A stretch of DNA of 64,000 bases from Oreohelix idahoensis (taxonomy: Eukaryota > Mollusca > Gastropoda > Stylommatophora > Oreohelicidae). The DNA lies in the NCBI GenBank assembly GCA_024509875.1, contig JAMPIV010008055.1, positions 372,001 through 436,000 of the forward strand, read 5' to 3'. Positions 1 through 12,200 of the stretch are shown here, piece by piece (position 1 is the stretch's first letter; every line of letters begins with the position of its first letter). The notes under the pieces are model-generated. The model ran no database searches. It was given only the letters and a program-made list of their open reading frames with translations, and was not told the origin of the DNA. The translations under genes and the position numbers were made by a program.

Positions 1-1352
1 CAAAAAGGGTGACAATCGACAGTGTGGAAACCATAGAGGCATATCCCTTCTCAGTGTCCCTGGAAAAATCTACTCTAGAATCCTAGAGCAGAGACTCCGA
101 CGCCTAGCTGAGCCACAATTGGATGAGGTCCAGTGCGGATTCCGAGCAAACCGAAGTACTCAAGACCTAATCTTCACACTCAGACAGCTGAGTGAAAAGG
201 CCCTTGAGTATAAGAGTGAGATCCATCTTTGTTTCATAGATCTGGAAAAGGCGTTTGACAGGGTCCCTTGGAGCAAACTTTGGGACTGTTTGGCAAGGAA
301 GAATATTCCAGCACCTCTGATTCATGCTATACAGAGCTTCTACAAGTCTTGTAGAAATTATGTGAGGACAGCAAACCATAAGTCAGAAGAGTTCAGGACC
401 ACCACTGGTGTAAGACAAGGTGATATCCTATCACCTTACCTCTTCATACTCCTTATGGACGATGTCATCAAGGCATGTAAGGAGAGAACAAGAAAGTATT
501 TAGTGGGGTACTGGAAGATGAGACAGGTCTATATTTCAGAGCTGGCATTTGCAGATGATGTTGCCCTGATTGCTAAATCAGAGGCACATCTCCAATCCAA
601 CCTGCAAGTCTGGAAGGAAGAGCTGGAGAAGAGAGAGATGGTCATAAGCAGCTCTAAAACAAAATCCATGGTGATATCACGAGAAGAAAGAAGACATCAG
701 ATTAAGCTGGGAGAACAGGTCCTGGAGCAGGTCGACCACTTTAAATACCTCAGAGCTATTATAGACCAAAAGGGAGGCATCAAAGAAGAGTTGGCCACTC
801 GAAAAGCAGCAGCTGGGAGACTTTTTCAGGCCATAAATCGAGGATTCCTCAGCAAGAGAGAGGTTGGTAAGAAAACGAAGATGGCTGCATACCGCTCCAC
901 CTATGTCCCAGTCTTGACATATGGATGCGAGTCATGGGCAATGACTACAACCCATAAAAGCCAGATCCAAACCTCAGAAATGAGGTATCTGAGGAAGGTG
1001 GTTGAAGTAACAAGAAGAGACATGGTACGCAACCAGACGATACGTCAAGGCCTAAAATGCCACCCCCTATAGACCCAAGTAGAACAGTCCCAACTAAGAT
1101 GGTTTGGCCATGTCTGCAGAATGGGAGAAGATCGGCTACCACGACAAGCATGGGAAACAAAGAGCCAAGAATCCAGACCCCGAGGATGACCCAGAGTCCG
1201 CTGGGAGGACAACATTAGACAATCTTTGAAGGACCGAGGACTAGAATGGAACCAGGCCAGGAGGAAGACAGCCGATAGAATAGTCTGGCGCTCTCTCTTC
1301 CAAACCTCTACACCTCACGGTAGAAGGGGAACGACTAAGTAAGTAAGTAAGT
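1..1352 (+). mobile_element. LINE-A copy 1 (non-LTR retrotransposon, RTE-like tail)
   Basis: The 3' part of a non-LTR retrotransposon, cut by the window edge. Reverse transcriptase reads from base 2. It ends in tandem AAGT (AAGTAAGTAAGTA), as RTE-type elements do instead of poly(A). The same family recurs six more times in the window. It lies in the intron before collagen exon 1. Confidence 0.9.
2..1072 (+). pseudogene. LINE-A reverse transcriptase fragment
   Basis: The frame carries RT motifs in order: KKGDNRQCGNHRGISLLS, FIDLEKAFDRVPW, TGVRQGDILSPYLF and the catalytic FADDVALIA. Then comes the C-terminal region [15 protein letters not shown] typical of these LINEs. A TAG at 1070-1072 stops the frame where other copies read CAG, and a TGA follows near 1188 where others have CGA. 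This copy is therefore dead. The endonuclease part is outside the window or absent. Confidence 0.88.
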
Positions 1353-1545
1353 ATATATTCAGTCACCCACTCATCCACCTGTCACATCAATACATCATCC
1401 ATGTATCTGTCATCCATTCTGTATCCATCAGTCCATCCATCTTTTCAATAATTTTATGAGATCATAGCAGGAAGGACATCACAATATCTTGAGAGACACT
1501 TTTATCAAAGTTACATCAAAGTAAATCCTGACTCTGTTGTTTCAG

Positions 1546-1599
1546 GGACTTCCAGGTGCGCCGGGACAGAGAGGTGACCCAGGACCTGCAGGAACTGCT
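1546..1599 (+). CDS. collagen exon 1 of window (helix, 54 bp)
   Basis: An acceptor TTTCAG precedes GGACTTCCAGG and a donor GTGAGT follows. It encodes 18 residues starting [12 protein letters not shown], six perfect Gly-X-Y triplets. The 54-bp length is the ancestral fibrillar-collagen exon size. Confidence 0.95.
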
Positions 1600-3172
1600 G
1601 TGAGTACATCTTATAGTTGTTTGTTTTTCTCATGGCTGTGGAGTCAGAGTCATGGAGTCGTAGTCAGTAAAAGATATCTGGACTCCGACTGAATTTTATG
1701 CCATATGACTAGTAAAAAAAACTGTAGTCGGATTTGGAAAATTTTTTGCCCGACTCCACAGCCCTAGCTTTTCTATTGTTAGATCCTCTTCTTCATCATT
1801 TCATATGCTTTCACCCCCTGGAGCCAAGCATGGGCAGGTGCCATGGTAGTCTTGCATTTTGTGGGGCCTGTATGTTGATGTATTCTTCTATGAAATACTC
1901 AGGAGCACGCTTGAGTCATGATGTGTTTGTTCTTGCTTGTGCCATACATTTTGCTGATCTGTATTGTTAGGTGTTTGATGACCGCTGGTCAGTTTTCAGT
2001 CTAACCAGATTGTCCAGATTATATGAATTGTTTGCTAATTGTTTAATTTGCTCAAATGAATTGTTAGTGAGAGTTCTTTTATGCTTTCTTCATTAGGTGC
2101 TTTATTTCTACTTTTGCTCTTTTTTATTTCCTCCAGCTTTCATATTGGTTCTTAATGTTTCTCTAGCTTCAATTGTGGTTCATTACATTTTTTGATTGCT
2201 CCTGTTTTGTTTCATACTTTTACTAGCTTCTGTTTTTATTCATTGTTTTTATTTTCTGTAGCTTCTGTTTTTATTCATTGTTTTTTTCTGTAGCGTCTGT
2301 TTTTTAAATCCATGTTTAGGTTGTATTGCACAATATCACTCCATACAGTTACCTTCTTTTTCTTCTTCGTACACTCTCAGATGCCTGCTTGATTATTTTC
2401 AAAGAAAGCTGTAGTCAGCTTGAGGCTATTTGCATCTCTTCCTTAGAGTTTTTACAGGAGTGGTACTGGTGACGGCCATATATGCTTTCTCTGTTGCTCT
2501 TATGTTGGGCATCTTTGAAGCAAATGTTCAGTAGTCATTTTATCAGTGCCACAGTTACACTCATCAGTAGTTCCTATCTTTAAAATGTTGAATAGATGGT
2601 ATCCCAATCTGTTATGGCCCGTGCGGAGGCTGAAGAATATCACTTGTTCTTTTCTGCTGAGCTGATAATATGCATAATTTTGTGTGTGTCCTGATTTTAA
2701 CTTCATTTTTTCATTTTGTTGGATCTTTTCTCCTTCTCAATGAGTTAATTTCACTATCTTTTTCATTTTCCTTCTGTCCAGCATTACTGCTTCCATGTTT
2801 TCATTCATGTCTTTAACCTTTTGATATTCTTCCTGTGAACTTATTATTGTTCTCACATTATTTTTAATCTATGGCTGATTATTTCCTCATTTCTCAGTGA
2901 TGTATTTTGGGATGTAATGTTTTCACATGATGCTCATTTCAGGGAACTCCAGGTGAGAGAGGAGGTGTCGGCCGTAATGGACCAAGAGGAAGCAGAGTGA
3001 GTAGAGTGTTTGGGCTCATTGTCTTGTCAGTGTGTTTGCTTGCTGGCATTTTTTTTTTTTTTTTTTTGTTAAATAAAGTTTTGGCAAGGTGCGTCCCGTT
3101 CAACCTAGTTGGTTATATTAGGGCGCATCCCCAAATATAAAAGACTTTTAGGTCTGATTAGGAAAAAAATTG

Positions 3173-3211
<39 letters not shown>

Positions 3212-6200
3212 GGCATAGTAGACAGATTAGATTTTAGTTTCTTGTAAGTTGTAGTGGCACATCAGAGGCACATCTCCAATCCAACCTGCAAGTCTGGAAG
3301 GAAGAGCTGGAGAAGAGAGAGATGGTCATAAGCAGCTCTAAAACAAAATCCATGGTGATATCACGAGAAGAAAGAAGACATCAGATTAAGCTGGGAGAAC
3401 AGGTCCTGGAGCAGGTTGACCACTTTAAATACCTCGGAGCTATTATAGACCGAAAGGGAGGCATCAAAGAAGAGTTGGCCACTCGAAAAGCAGCAGCTGG
3501 GAGACTTTTTCAGACCATAAATCGAGGATTCCTCAGCAAGAGAGAGGTTGGCAAGAAAACAAAGATGGCTGTATACCGCTCCACCTATGTCCCAGTCTTG
3601 ACATATGGATGCGAGTCATGGGCAATGACTACAACCCATAAAAGCCAGATCCAAACCTCAGAAATGAGGTATCTGAGGAAGGTGTTGAAGTAACAAGAAG
3701 AGACATGGTACGCAACCAGACGATACGTCAAGGCCTTAAATCCTACCCCCTGCAGACCCAAGTAGAACAGTCCCAATTAAGATGGTTTGGCCATGTCTGC
3801 AGAATTGGAGAAGATCGGATACCACGACAAGCATGGGAAACAAAGAGCCAAGGATCCAGACCCCGAGGATGACCCAGAGTCCGCTGGGAGGACAACATTA
3901 AACAATCTTTGAAGGACCGAGGACTAGAATGGAACCAGGCCAGGAGGAAGACAGCCAATAGGATAGTCTGGCGCTCTCTCTTCCAAACCTCTACACCTCA
4001 CGGTAGAAGGGAAACGACTAAGTAAGTAAGTAAGTTGTAGTGTATCTGCTTTGGTCCAAAGTAAATGAACAGATTATGAGAGAAAGGACCCTTTCCCTCT
4101 AAGGCAGGGTTTGACTGTCCAATGAAGGCTATGGACCCCTTTGATTGTCTGATGAAGGCTATGGATCCTGCTGTCTATTGAAGGTTTTGGACCCCATAGA
4201 TTGTCAGATGAAGGCTATGGACCCCTTTGATTGTCCGATGAAAGCTATGGATCCTGCTGTCTATTGAAGGTTTTGGACCCCATAGATTGTCAGATGAAGG
4301 CTACGGACCCCTTTGATTGTCCAATGAAGGCTATGAATCCTGCTGTCTATTGAAGGTTTTGACCCCATAGATTGTCAGATGAAGGCTATGGACCCCTTTG
4401 ATTGTCCAATGAAGGCTATGGATCCTGCTGTCTATTGAAGGTTTTGGACCCCATAGATTGTCAGATGAAGGCTATGGACCCCTTTGATTGTCCAATGAAG
4501 GCTATGGATCCTGCTGTCTATTGAAGGTTTTGGACCCCATAGATTGTCAGATGAAGGCTATGGACCCCTTTGATTGTCCAATGAAGGCTATGGATCCTGC
4601 TGTCTATTGAAGGTTTTGGACCCCATAGATTGTCAGATGAAGGCTACGGACCCCTTTGATTGTCCAATGAAGGCTATGGATCCTGCTGTCTATTAAAGGT
4701 TTTGGACCCCATAGATTGTCAGATGAAGGCTGCGGACCGCTTTGATTGTCTGATGAAGGCTATGGATCCTGCTGTCTATTGAAGGTTTTGGACCCCATAG
4801 ATTGTCAGATGACGGCTTTGGACCCCTTTGATTGTCCAATGAAGGCTATGGATCCTGCTGTCTATTGAAGGTTTTGGACCCCATAGATTGTCAGATGAAG
4901 GCTACGGACCCCTTTGATTGTCCAATGAAGGCTATGGATCCTGCTGTCTATTGAAGATTTTGGACCCCATAGATTGTCAGATGAAGGCTACGGACCCCTT
5001 TGATTGTCCAATGAAGGCTATGGATCCTGCTGTCTATTGAAGGTTTTGGACCCCATAGATTGTCAGATGAAGGCTGCGGACCGCTTTGATTGTCTGATGA
5101 AGGCTATGGATCCTGCTGTCTATTGAAGGTTTTGGACCCCATAGATTGTCAGATGACGGCTATGGACCCCTTTGATTGTCCAATGAAGGCTATGGATCCT
5201 GCTGTCTATTGAAGGTTTTGGACCCCATAGATTGTCAGATGAAGGCTACGGACCCCTTTGATTGTCCAATGAAGGCTATGGATCCTGCTGTCTATTGAAG
5301 GTTTTGGACCCCATAGATTGTCAGATGAAGGTTACGGACCGCTTTGATTGTCTGATGAAGGCTATGGATCCTGTTTTCTGTTGAAGGTTTTGGACCCCTT
5401 AGATTGTCCAATGAAGGCAGTGGATCCCTTAGATTGTCTGATGAAGACTATGGGCCCTTTTGATTGTTCAGCGAAAGCTGTGGCCCCCTTTTATTGTCCA
5501 GTGAAGGCTATGGACCCCTTTGATTGTTCAGTGAAGGCTATGGACCCCTTCGATTGTCCAATTAAGGTTAAGGATCCTGCTGTCTATTGAAGGTTTTGGA
5601 CCCCATAGATTGTCAGATGAAGGCTACGGACCGCTTTGATTGTCTGATGAAGGCTATGGATCCTGTTTTCTGTTGAAGGTTTTGGACCCCTTAGATTGTC
5701 CAATGAAGGCAGTGGATCTCTTAGATTGTCTGATGAAGACTATGGGCACTTTTGATTGTTCAGCGAAAGCTGTGGCCCCCTTTTATTGTCCAGTGAAGGC
5801 TATGGACCCCTTTGATTGTTCAGTGAAGGCTATGGACCCCTTTGATTGTCCAATTAAGGCTATGGACTCCTTTTGACTGTCTGATGAAGGCTACAATGCC
5901 CTATGATTGTTCAGTGAAGACTGTGGGTACCTTTGATTGGCCTGTAAAGTTTGTGGACCCCTTTGATTGTCTTATGAAGGCTATGGACCCATTTGATTGT
6001 CCGAAGAAGGCTATGGACCACTTTGATTGTCCAGTGAAGGCTATAGACCTCTTGATTGTCCAATTTTTGATATCTTATTGAAACAATTTTTTTTTTATTT
6101 CCCCAAAAAGTTGTAACAGTTTGTAAAATTTTTATAATTTTTAAATATTAACTTTTACATCCCACCACTGGCAGACAATTTTCTCTGTGGGCTGGGAATT

Positions 6201-9200
6201 TTCAATTCTTGTTTCAAACTGCACAGGAATTGTTAGAAAAACTATTACCACTTAAATTTGAAATTGTTTATTTTTCTTAGGGCGCTCTTGGTGAGGCTGG
6301 AAGAGATGGTGAGCCAGGGTCACCTGGAGAAACAGGGCCTCCAGGTCCTGAAGGTGCACCTGGACCTAGTGGAAGTATAGCAAATCCAGGGGAGCGGGGT
6401 CCTCCAGGTACTAGGGGAGGGGCTGGAATCGCTGGGCCTGCAGGACGAGATGGACCACCTGGAATTTCCGGACCATCTGGTCTACCTGGACCTCCAGGTC
6501 CAGCAGGTGAAAGTGGAGCTGCTGGTGCTGATGGGCCACCTGGTCCAAGAGTAAGTCTTCTTCTTTCACCTTTTAGCTCCCCAAGGATGATAGCCTTTGC
6601 TAAAACTTATGTGATGTCTTCCTGTCCTGTGCCATCAGCTCTATCTTTCCACATTTTCTTCATCCCCATCATGTCTGTCTCTAGTTCTCTTCTCTGTGTG
6701 CTTCTTGATCTTCCTCTACTTCTCTGACCCTACAAAACCAAGAAGTTTTGTCCTTCCATATCACAAATTGTTTTAAAAATACATGTCTCTTTTCATCCAT
6801 TTGTCTTGTCTGTTTACCTGTGTATCTGCTTCCATCAACCTGTGCACCTGGTTATGTCTGCCTACCTGCCTGCTTATTTCTGTGTTTGTCTTTCTGTATG
6901 CTTTGTCTTTATTTCTGTGTCTGCCACCTTGGCTTCTGATGTGTACCTTTCTGTCTGCATATATACGTTGGTCTGTCATTTTGCATACCTGTATGTCCCT
7001 ATATTTTTCAGCTTGTGTCCACCTGTTTGTCTGTGTCTAAATGTGTGTCTATGTCTGCCTGTCAGTTTATGTCCACCTGTCTGTGTCTGCTTGTGTTCAC
7101 CTGTTTGTCTGTCTGTCTAAATGTGTGTCTTGTCTTCTTGTCTGCTTGTGTCCACCTGTTTGTCTATGTCTAAATGTGTGTCTATGTCTCGTTATGTTCA
7201 CCTGCGTGTCTGCCTCTGTTTTGCATAATGAAAAGGGTCACTCTTAGGACTCTGCAGCAACACCTACTGTTTGTACAGACGGCCTGTCCAAGTTATTTAC
7301 ATAGAATAGGCCGACTGAACCGGTATGACAAGATCACCAATGTAGAACTGATGGAAAAAAAATTACCAGAAATTACTGGAAAATACCAGTGAAACAAGAT
7401 ATGAGAAGAAGAAACTGGAGATGGATTGGACACAAATTGAGGAAACTTGCTGATAGCATTACAGTAGAACTCCATTTATCCGAACCCCATGGGACCGAGC
7501 ATCGTTCGGATAATCAAATGTTCGGATAATTGGATTACATAATGTATCGAGTACATGTACACATATTTCTAAAAATAATTAACCATCACAAGGAAAATAC
7601 ACTATAAAACATATTTACTTGTACTGTAATAATAATACCCACACTGTATTAGATCACTGTATCACCAAAATCTTTCATTACACTGCAGTGCATGTACTAC
7701 TTGTATTAATTATTTTTGTTAAGAAAGAGAAATGTTTTCAAAATAACATTACAAACAATTCAAAATCAGGCGCAACTTACGTATATATGTACTTGCACAG
7801 ATGTAGCCCACTATTTAAAATAATGAGGAATCCTCTTTTGCACCAAACTGGATAGTCTCCTTTTGGCTGCTAAGTCCCGCATTCTCTTCAACAGCAGAAG
7901 CTGTGTAGGACAGCTGTCATCTTCTTGCTCGTACCAAGCCATCGCTGTTTCTAGTGCTATAAAGGCCTCTTCAGGACTTGGTCGACGTTTTGGTTTTTCT
8001 TCATAATCTACAAGTACATCATGTACTTCTGAGGAGTCTTCATCATCGGTCACTACATGTATTTGGTTTTCTTCTTGCACAAAAGACAAAATTTCTTCGT
8101 CATTCAAAAACTGAAAACCAGAACCATTATCATCTTCTAGCCACATGTGTGCATCATCTTTGTCACAGTCCGAAAATCCGGGCATTGCTTGAAACAGTTC
8201 CACAACTTCATTTATACAATCATCATTTGTGTCCACTGCAGTAGTTTAATTTCCTCCTTTTTTCCCAAGCAATCTACTCCAAGCCTTGTTGAGATTATCT
8301 TGTTACAGGGTGGTCCAAGCATCAGCTAACATATAGCAGCAGTCTTTGAGATTAAGCTTTTTGGAAAACGCCACCACACTTTCTTCATCTTCAGCCAACA
8401 ATAAACGACGCATGACTTCCTTCTTGTACATCTTTTTAAGCTTTGCTATAACACCCTGATCCATTGGTTGAATCAGTGCTGTTACATTGGGAGGCAGAAA
8501 AATTACTTTAAAATTTGCATCAACTGCATTCAATGTATCCGTCTCTGGATGAGATGGTGCATTGTCCAGTAGAAAAATTACTTTTCCAGTTTTCTTTTCT
8601 TGTTCTCTCAACCTCTTCACATTTGGGATGAACTGATTTGTATACCAATCAAGAAATATTTCACTATTCATCCAAGCACTCTTCTGTGCTTTGTAACACA
8701 ATGGGAGACATGTCACATTCTTTAAACAACGTGGTTTTTTGGCTTTGCCGATCATTAGCACCGGTAAACGATGACTTCCACTGGCATTCGCGGCTACCAA
8801 AATTGTTACTTTCTCTTTGCACTTTTTAAACCCAGGGGCAGCTGCTTCACGCTGAGATGCAAGTGATTTTTGAGGCAATGATTTCCAGTATAAGCCAGTC
8901 TCATCGGCATTATACACATCATCGAGTGAATAACCTTCTTCTTCCAAAAAAGCCAAGAATGTTTCTTTAAAATTTTTTAGCGGCAGTTGCATCGCTAGAT
9001 AAAGATTCCCCTTGAATCTCCAATTCTCGTATGCCATGACGAGATTTAAAGTTTCTTAACCATCCCTGGCTAGCCTTAAAGTCAGGAGGACCGTCAAGTT
9101 GATTGTTGAACTGAAGTGCCTTTTCACACAACAGAGAACCAGAGATAGGTTCCCCTTTGCTTCTTCTTTGCACAAACATATATACAAAGCCTCTTCCAAT

Positions 9201-12200
9201 TTCACATCTTTCGCATTTCTCATGGTTTTACGTTTCTTCGACCCATTTTCACTATCAAATTTCGATGCAAAACTCATAATTTTATCCTTGTTACTTTTGA
9301 TGTCAGAGACGGTAGCTTTCCCAAAATTGAAAATCCTCGCAAGTGAAGACACAGTTTCACCTTGTCCTAGTCTCTTGATAATTTCTGTTTTCGTTTCAAT
9401 TGACAAAACATTGCGGTTCCTTTTATATGCTTTAGGCCTACTGGAAGATGCCATATCGCACAGAGAAATACTTGTACACCAAAATTATTCTGCTGTAGTA
9501 GCAGACACAATTATTTTAAGTTGAACTGTCTGTTTAGCCAGTGTTCTACCTAGAACGCACACGTACAATGGACTTTATGATCTAACTGACTTCCTGTACG
9601 TAAGCGGCCAACCATTAGCCATCCCATTCTCTACAAATTGTTCGCACACATTTGAAGTTTGCCGCATCAAAAGATTCAGAATTTTAGTCTAACGTGACTG
9701 TGGCATCTGATTTTTTTTTTTTTTTTTCTGGAAAACGTGTTCGGATAATTGGATGTTCGGATAATTGGGGTTCGGATAAATGGAGTTCTACTGTACTAGG
9801 CAGTCCTTGTACCAGTATCTTCAGGTCAAGAGAAGTAGAGGCGAACTGAAGAACACATGGAGAAGAGAACTGGAGTCAGAAGTGAAAATGATGAGGAAGA
9901 AATTGAGCTGATGGCATGCCACAGGGATGTGTTTGTTGAAGACCTAAGCTCCTTGGGGGAGCTTAACGTGTATTAATGGATTTGTACAAACACATATGTC
10001 TATAGTTAATCCACAATAAATAATTGCTGTAGCATGCATACAAACGAGTCAACATTATCTAATTTAGGGTGATGCTGGACCTCGAGGTTACTCTGGTGAA
10101 ACTGGTATTGCTGGAGAGCCTGTAAGTATACATCTCAAACTAAGTGTCTGTACCTTCTAACTAGTGCTCTGTTTCCTGTATATATGTCTTGTCTCTCTAT
10201 TTATCTGAACATGTTTAGAAGTGGCAATGAGTTGGTTGCGTAATGAGACAAGTGAGTAGTGGAGTGAAGGATACTTTACTGGTACATCTGAAGTTTTTTC
10301 TACAAGTACATATTTTTTTTTTCTTGCACATTAACATCATCATCTTCCCTTTTTGCTCCCCCGTGGAGCATGGAACCACCAGTGCAGGTGGCCCCCTTGC
10401 AGAAAGGTAAGGGTAAAGGATCCCATTACACGCCCATTGAGGCATATATTTTCTTGACCATCGGCACACTAGGGGTGATGTGGTCAGCATCACGCCGGCC
10501 GCCTTAACCTTCCCAGAGTTGCTCTGGTACCCAATTCATGAGGCTGGGTCGACCCCGGAGCCGTTTGCGGTCTAAAAAATCCCACCTCAACTGGGGATCG
10601 AACCATGTACCACCGAGCTAGGAAGCCAGTGCACTAACCACTGCACTACTGTGGCTCCCCCTTGCAGAAAGCCTGCACAAATCATTCACACACTTTTGCA
10701 AGTGATGGTTTCTGTAGCAGTTGGTTTAACATGATAAGGTTGCCAGCCCCCACGTACAACCACATAATAGTCACCTTGTACGATATGCCTGATGGAGTAG
10801 TAGTCCCATTCTTTCTTTGCCCCATAAGAGACCCCCGGGGAACTAGACGGGGCTTTCTTGTTACAAGGAAGTACATTTAAAAAAAAAAAATAGTTTTGTG
10901 AGGCGCATCCTGTTCAACTTTGACACAAGGTGTGTTGCTTATATTAGGGCACATGTCCGAATATCAAAGACCTTGTGGTCTGGTGCATTGTTATGGAAGT
11001 GCACACTTTTCCTTTCTTTGTTGAATTTTTGTTATTGTTTTCTTTATAGTGATATTTTTATTTTTTTTCTTTGCTTATTTAGTGTTATTTAACTGTTATC
11101 AGACCTAAAGGTCTGTTATATTTGGAGATACACCCTAATATAACTGACTAGGTTGAATGGAATGCGCAAAAACGAAATAATTTTATTTATAAAAAAAACT
11201 TTTTTGTTGCCAAAGGTTAGTCATATTCTTTCTTACTGTATTTATGTGTTTCCGTTTCACTCATCGTTATCTTTTTTTTTTCCCCCCCACATATTCATTG
11301 AGTCCTTTGTTATTTTTTCATAGTCTGTTTTTTAAACTGTCATTTCTTCTCTGCTGTCCAAAGAATCTAGATGAAACAAACACAAAAATAGACAATTAAC
11401 TAACATTTTATTACATTAAATGCTATACCATATTAACATTATAACTCTTATGTGAAATCCAGGATATAGCTGTTTCAAAATAGGAAGTCAGTTTTTAAAT
11501 CACCCTGTATATTTCTCATCTTTTTTTTCTTTTTATGATTGTGGCTGATAAAGGGAGACCACCTGAAACATCCAGATTTTCAAGTTTATCATCCGTTTGT
11601 AAAACTTACTACATACCAATTTTCCTTTTTTTCTTTCTTTTTTTTAAAATTTTCATTCTTTAGGGAACACCTGGAGCTGAAGGACCCAAAGGATCAAATG
11701 GTGAAGCAGGTTTGCCGGGCAGTTCTGGGCAACCAGGCCAGCCTGGTCTGCCTGGACCCCAAGGTCAGGCAGGACCTGGAGGAGCACCTGGTCCCTCTGG
11801 ACCTCAAGGACCACAAGGAGAAAGGGTAACATAAACGGTCTAGTCATTATTTCTTTTTCTATTTGATCCTTTCTTTTTCTAGGTCTTCTTCTTCGTCAAG
11901 TACCATGCCTGTTGGTGTAGGCAATCATGTCTGTCCACAACTTTCTATCTCCAGTACTATTTATCAGTTCTGTTGTTGACCTCTTTCCATGCCATTCTCT
12001 GTCTTTTTTCCCCTGTAATCTTTCCTGCTATCACAATATATTTCATCTTTCTCCTTCTCATAACATGCTTTCTAAGTAACTTAATATTCAACTTTTTGTT
12101 CAAGAGGATCATTTTCCGGCTGTCTTCCTTTTAGTCTGGTTCCAGTCTAGTCCTCAGTCCATCAAAGATTTTTGGATGTTGTCCTCCCAGCAAACTGTAG

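Larger units (their letters stand above)
7232..9975 (+). mobile_element. LINE-D copy interrupted by a Tigger-like transposon
   Basis: Flanks 7232-7461 and 9796-9975 together match the LINE-D 3' region (GGTATGACAAGATCACCAAT, then GGCAGTCCTTGT..., AACACATGGAGAAGAGAACT). The DNA transposon at 7462-9793 sits at the TA of GCATTA|CTAGGCAGTCC-like sequence. The LINE copy is older than the transposon. Confidence 0.8.

Noticed and set aside
5348..6081. DCPMKAxDPF-repeat frames
   Set aside because: By-products of ~28-30-bp monomers. They lack conservation between array copies and lie within an intron.
10407..10656. A tRNA gene
   Set aside because: A and B boxes are present but no cloverleaf with anticodon stem is evident, and a 15-bp target duplication marks it as a SINE.
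11539..11829. 96-codon frame overlapping collagen exon 5
   Set aside because: It is out of frame with the Gly-X-Y reading and crosses both splice sites.
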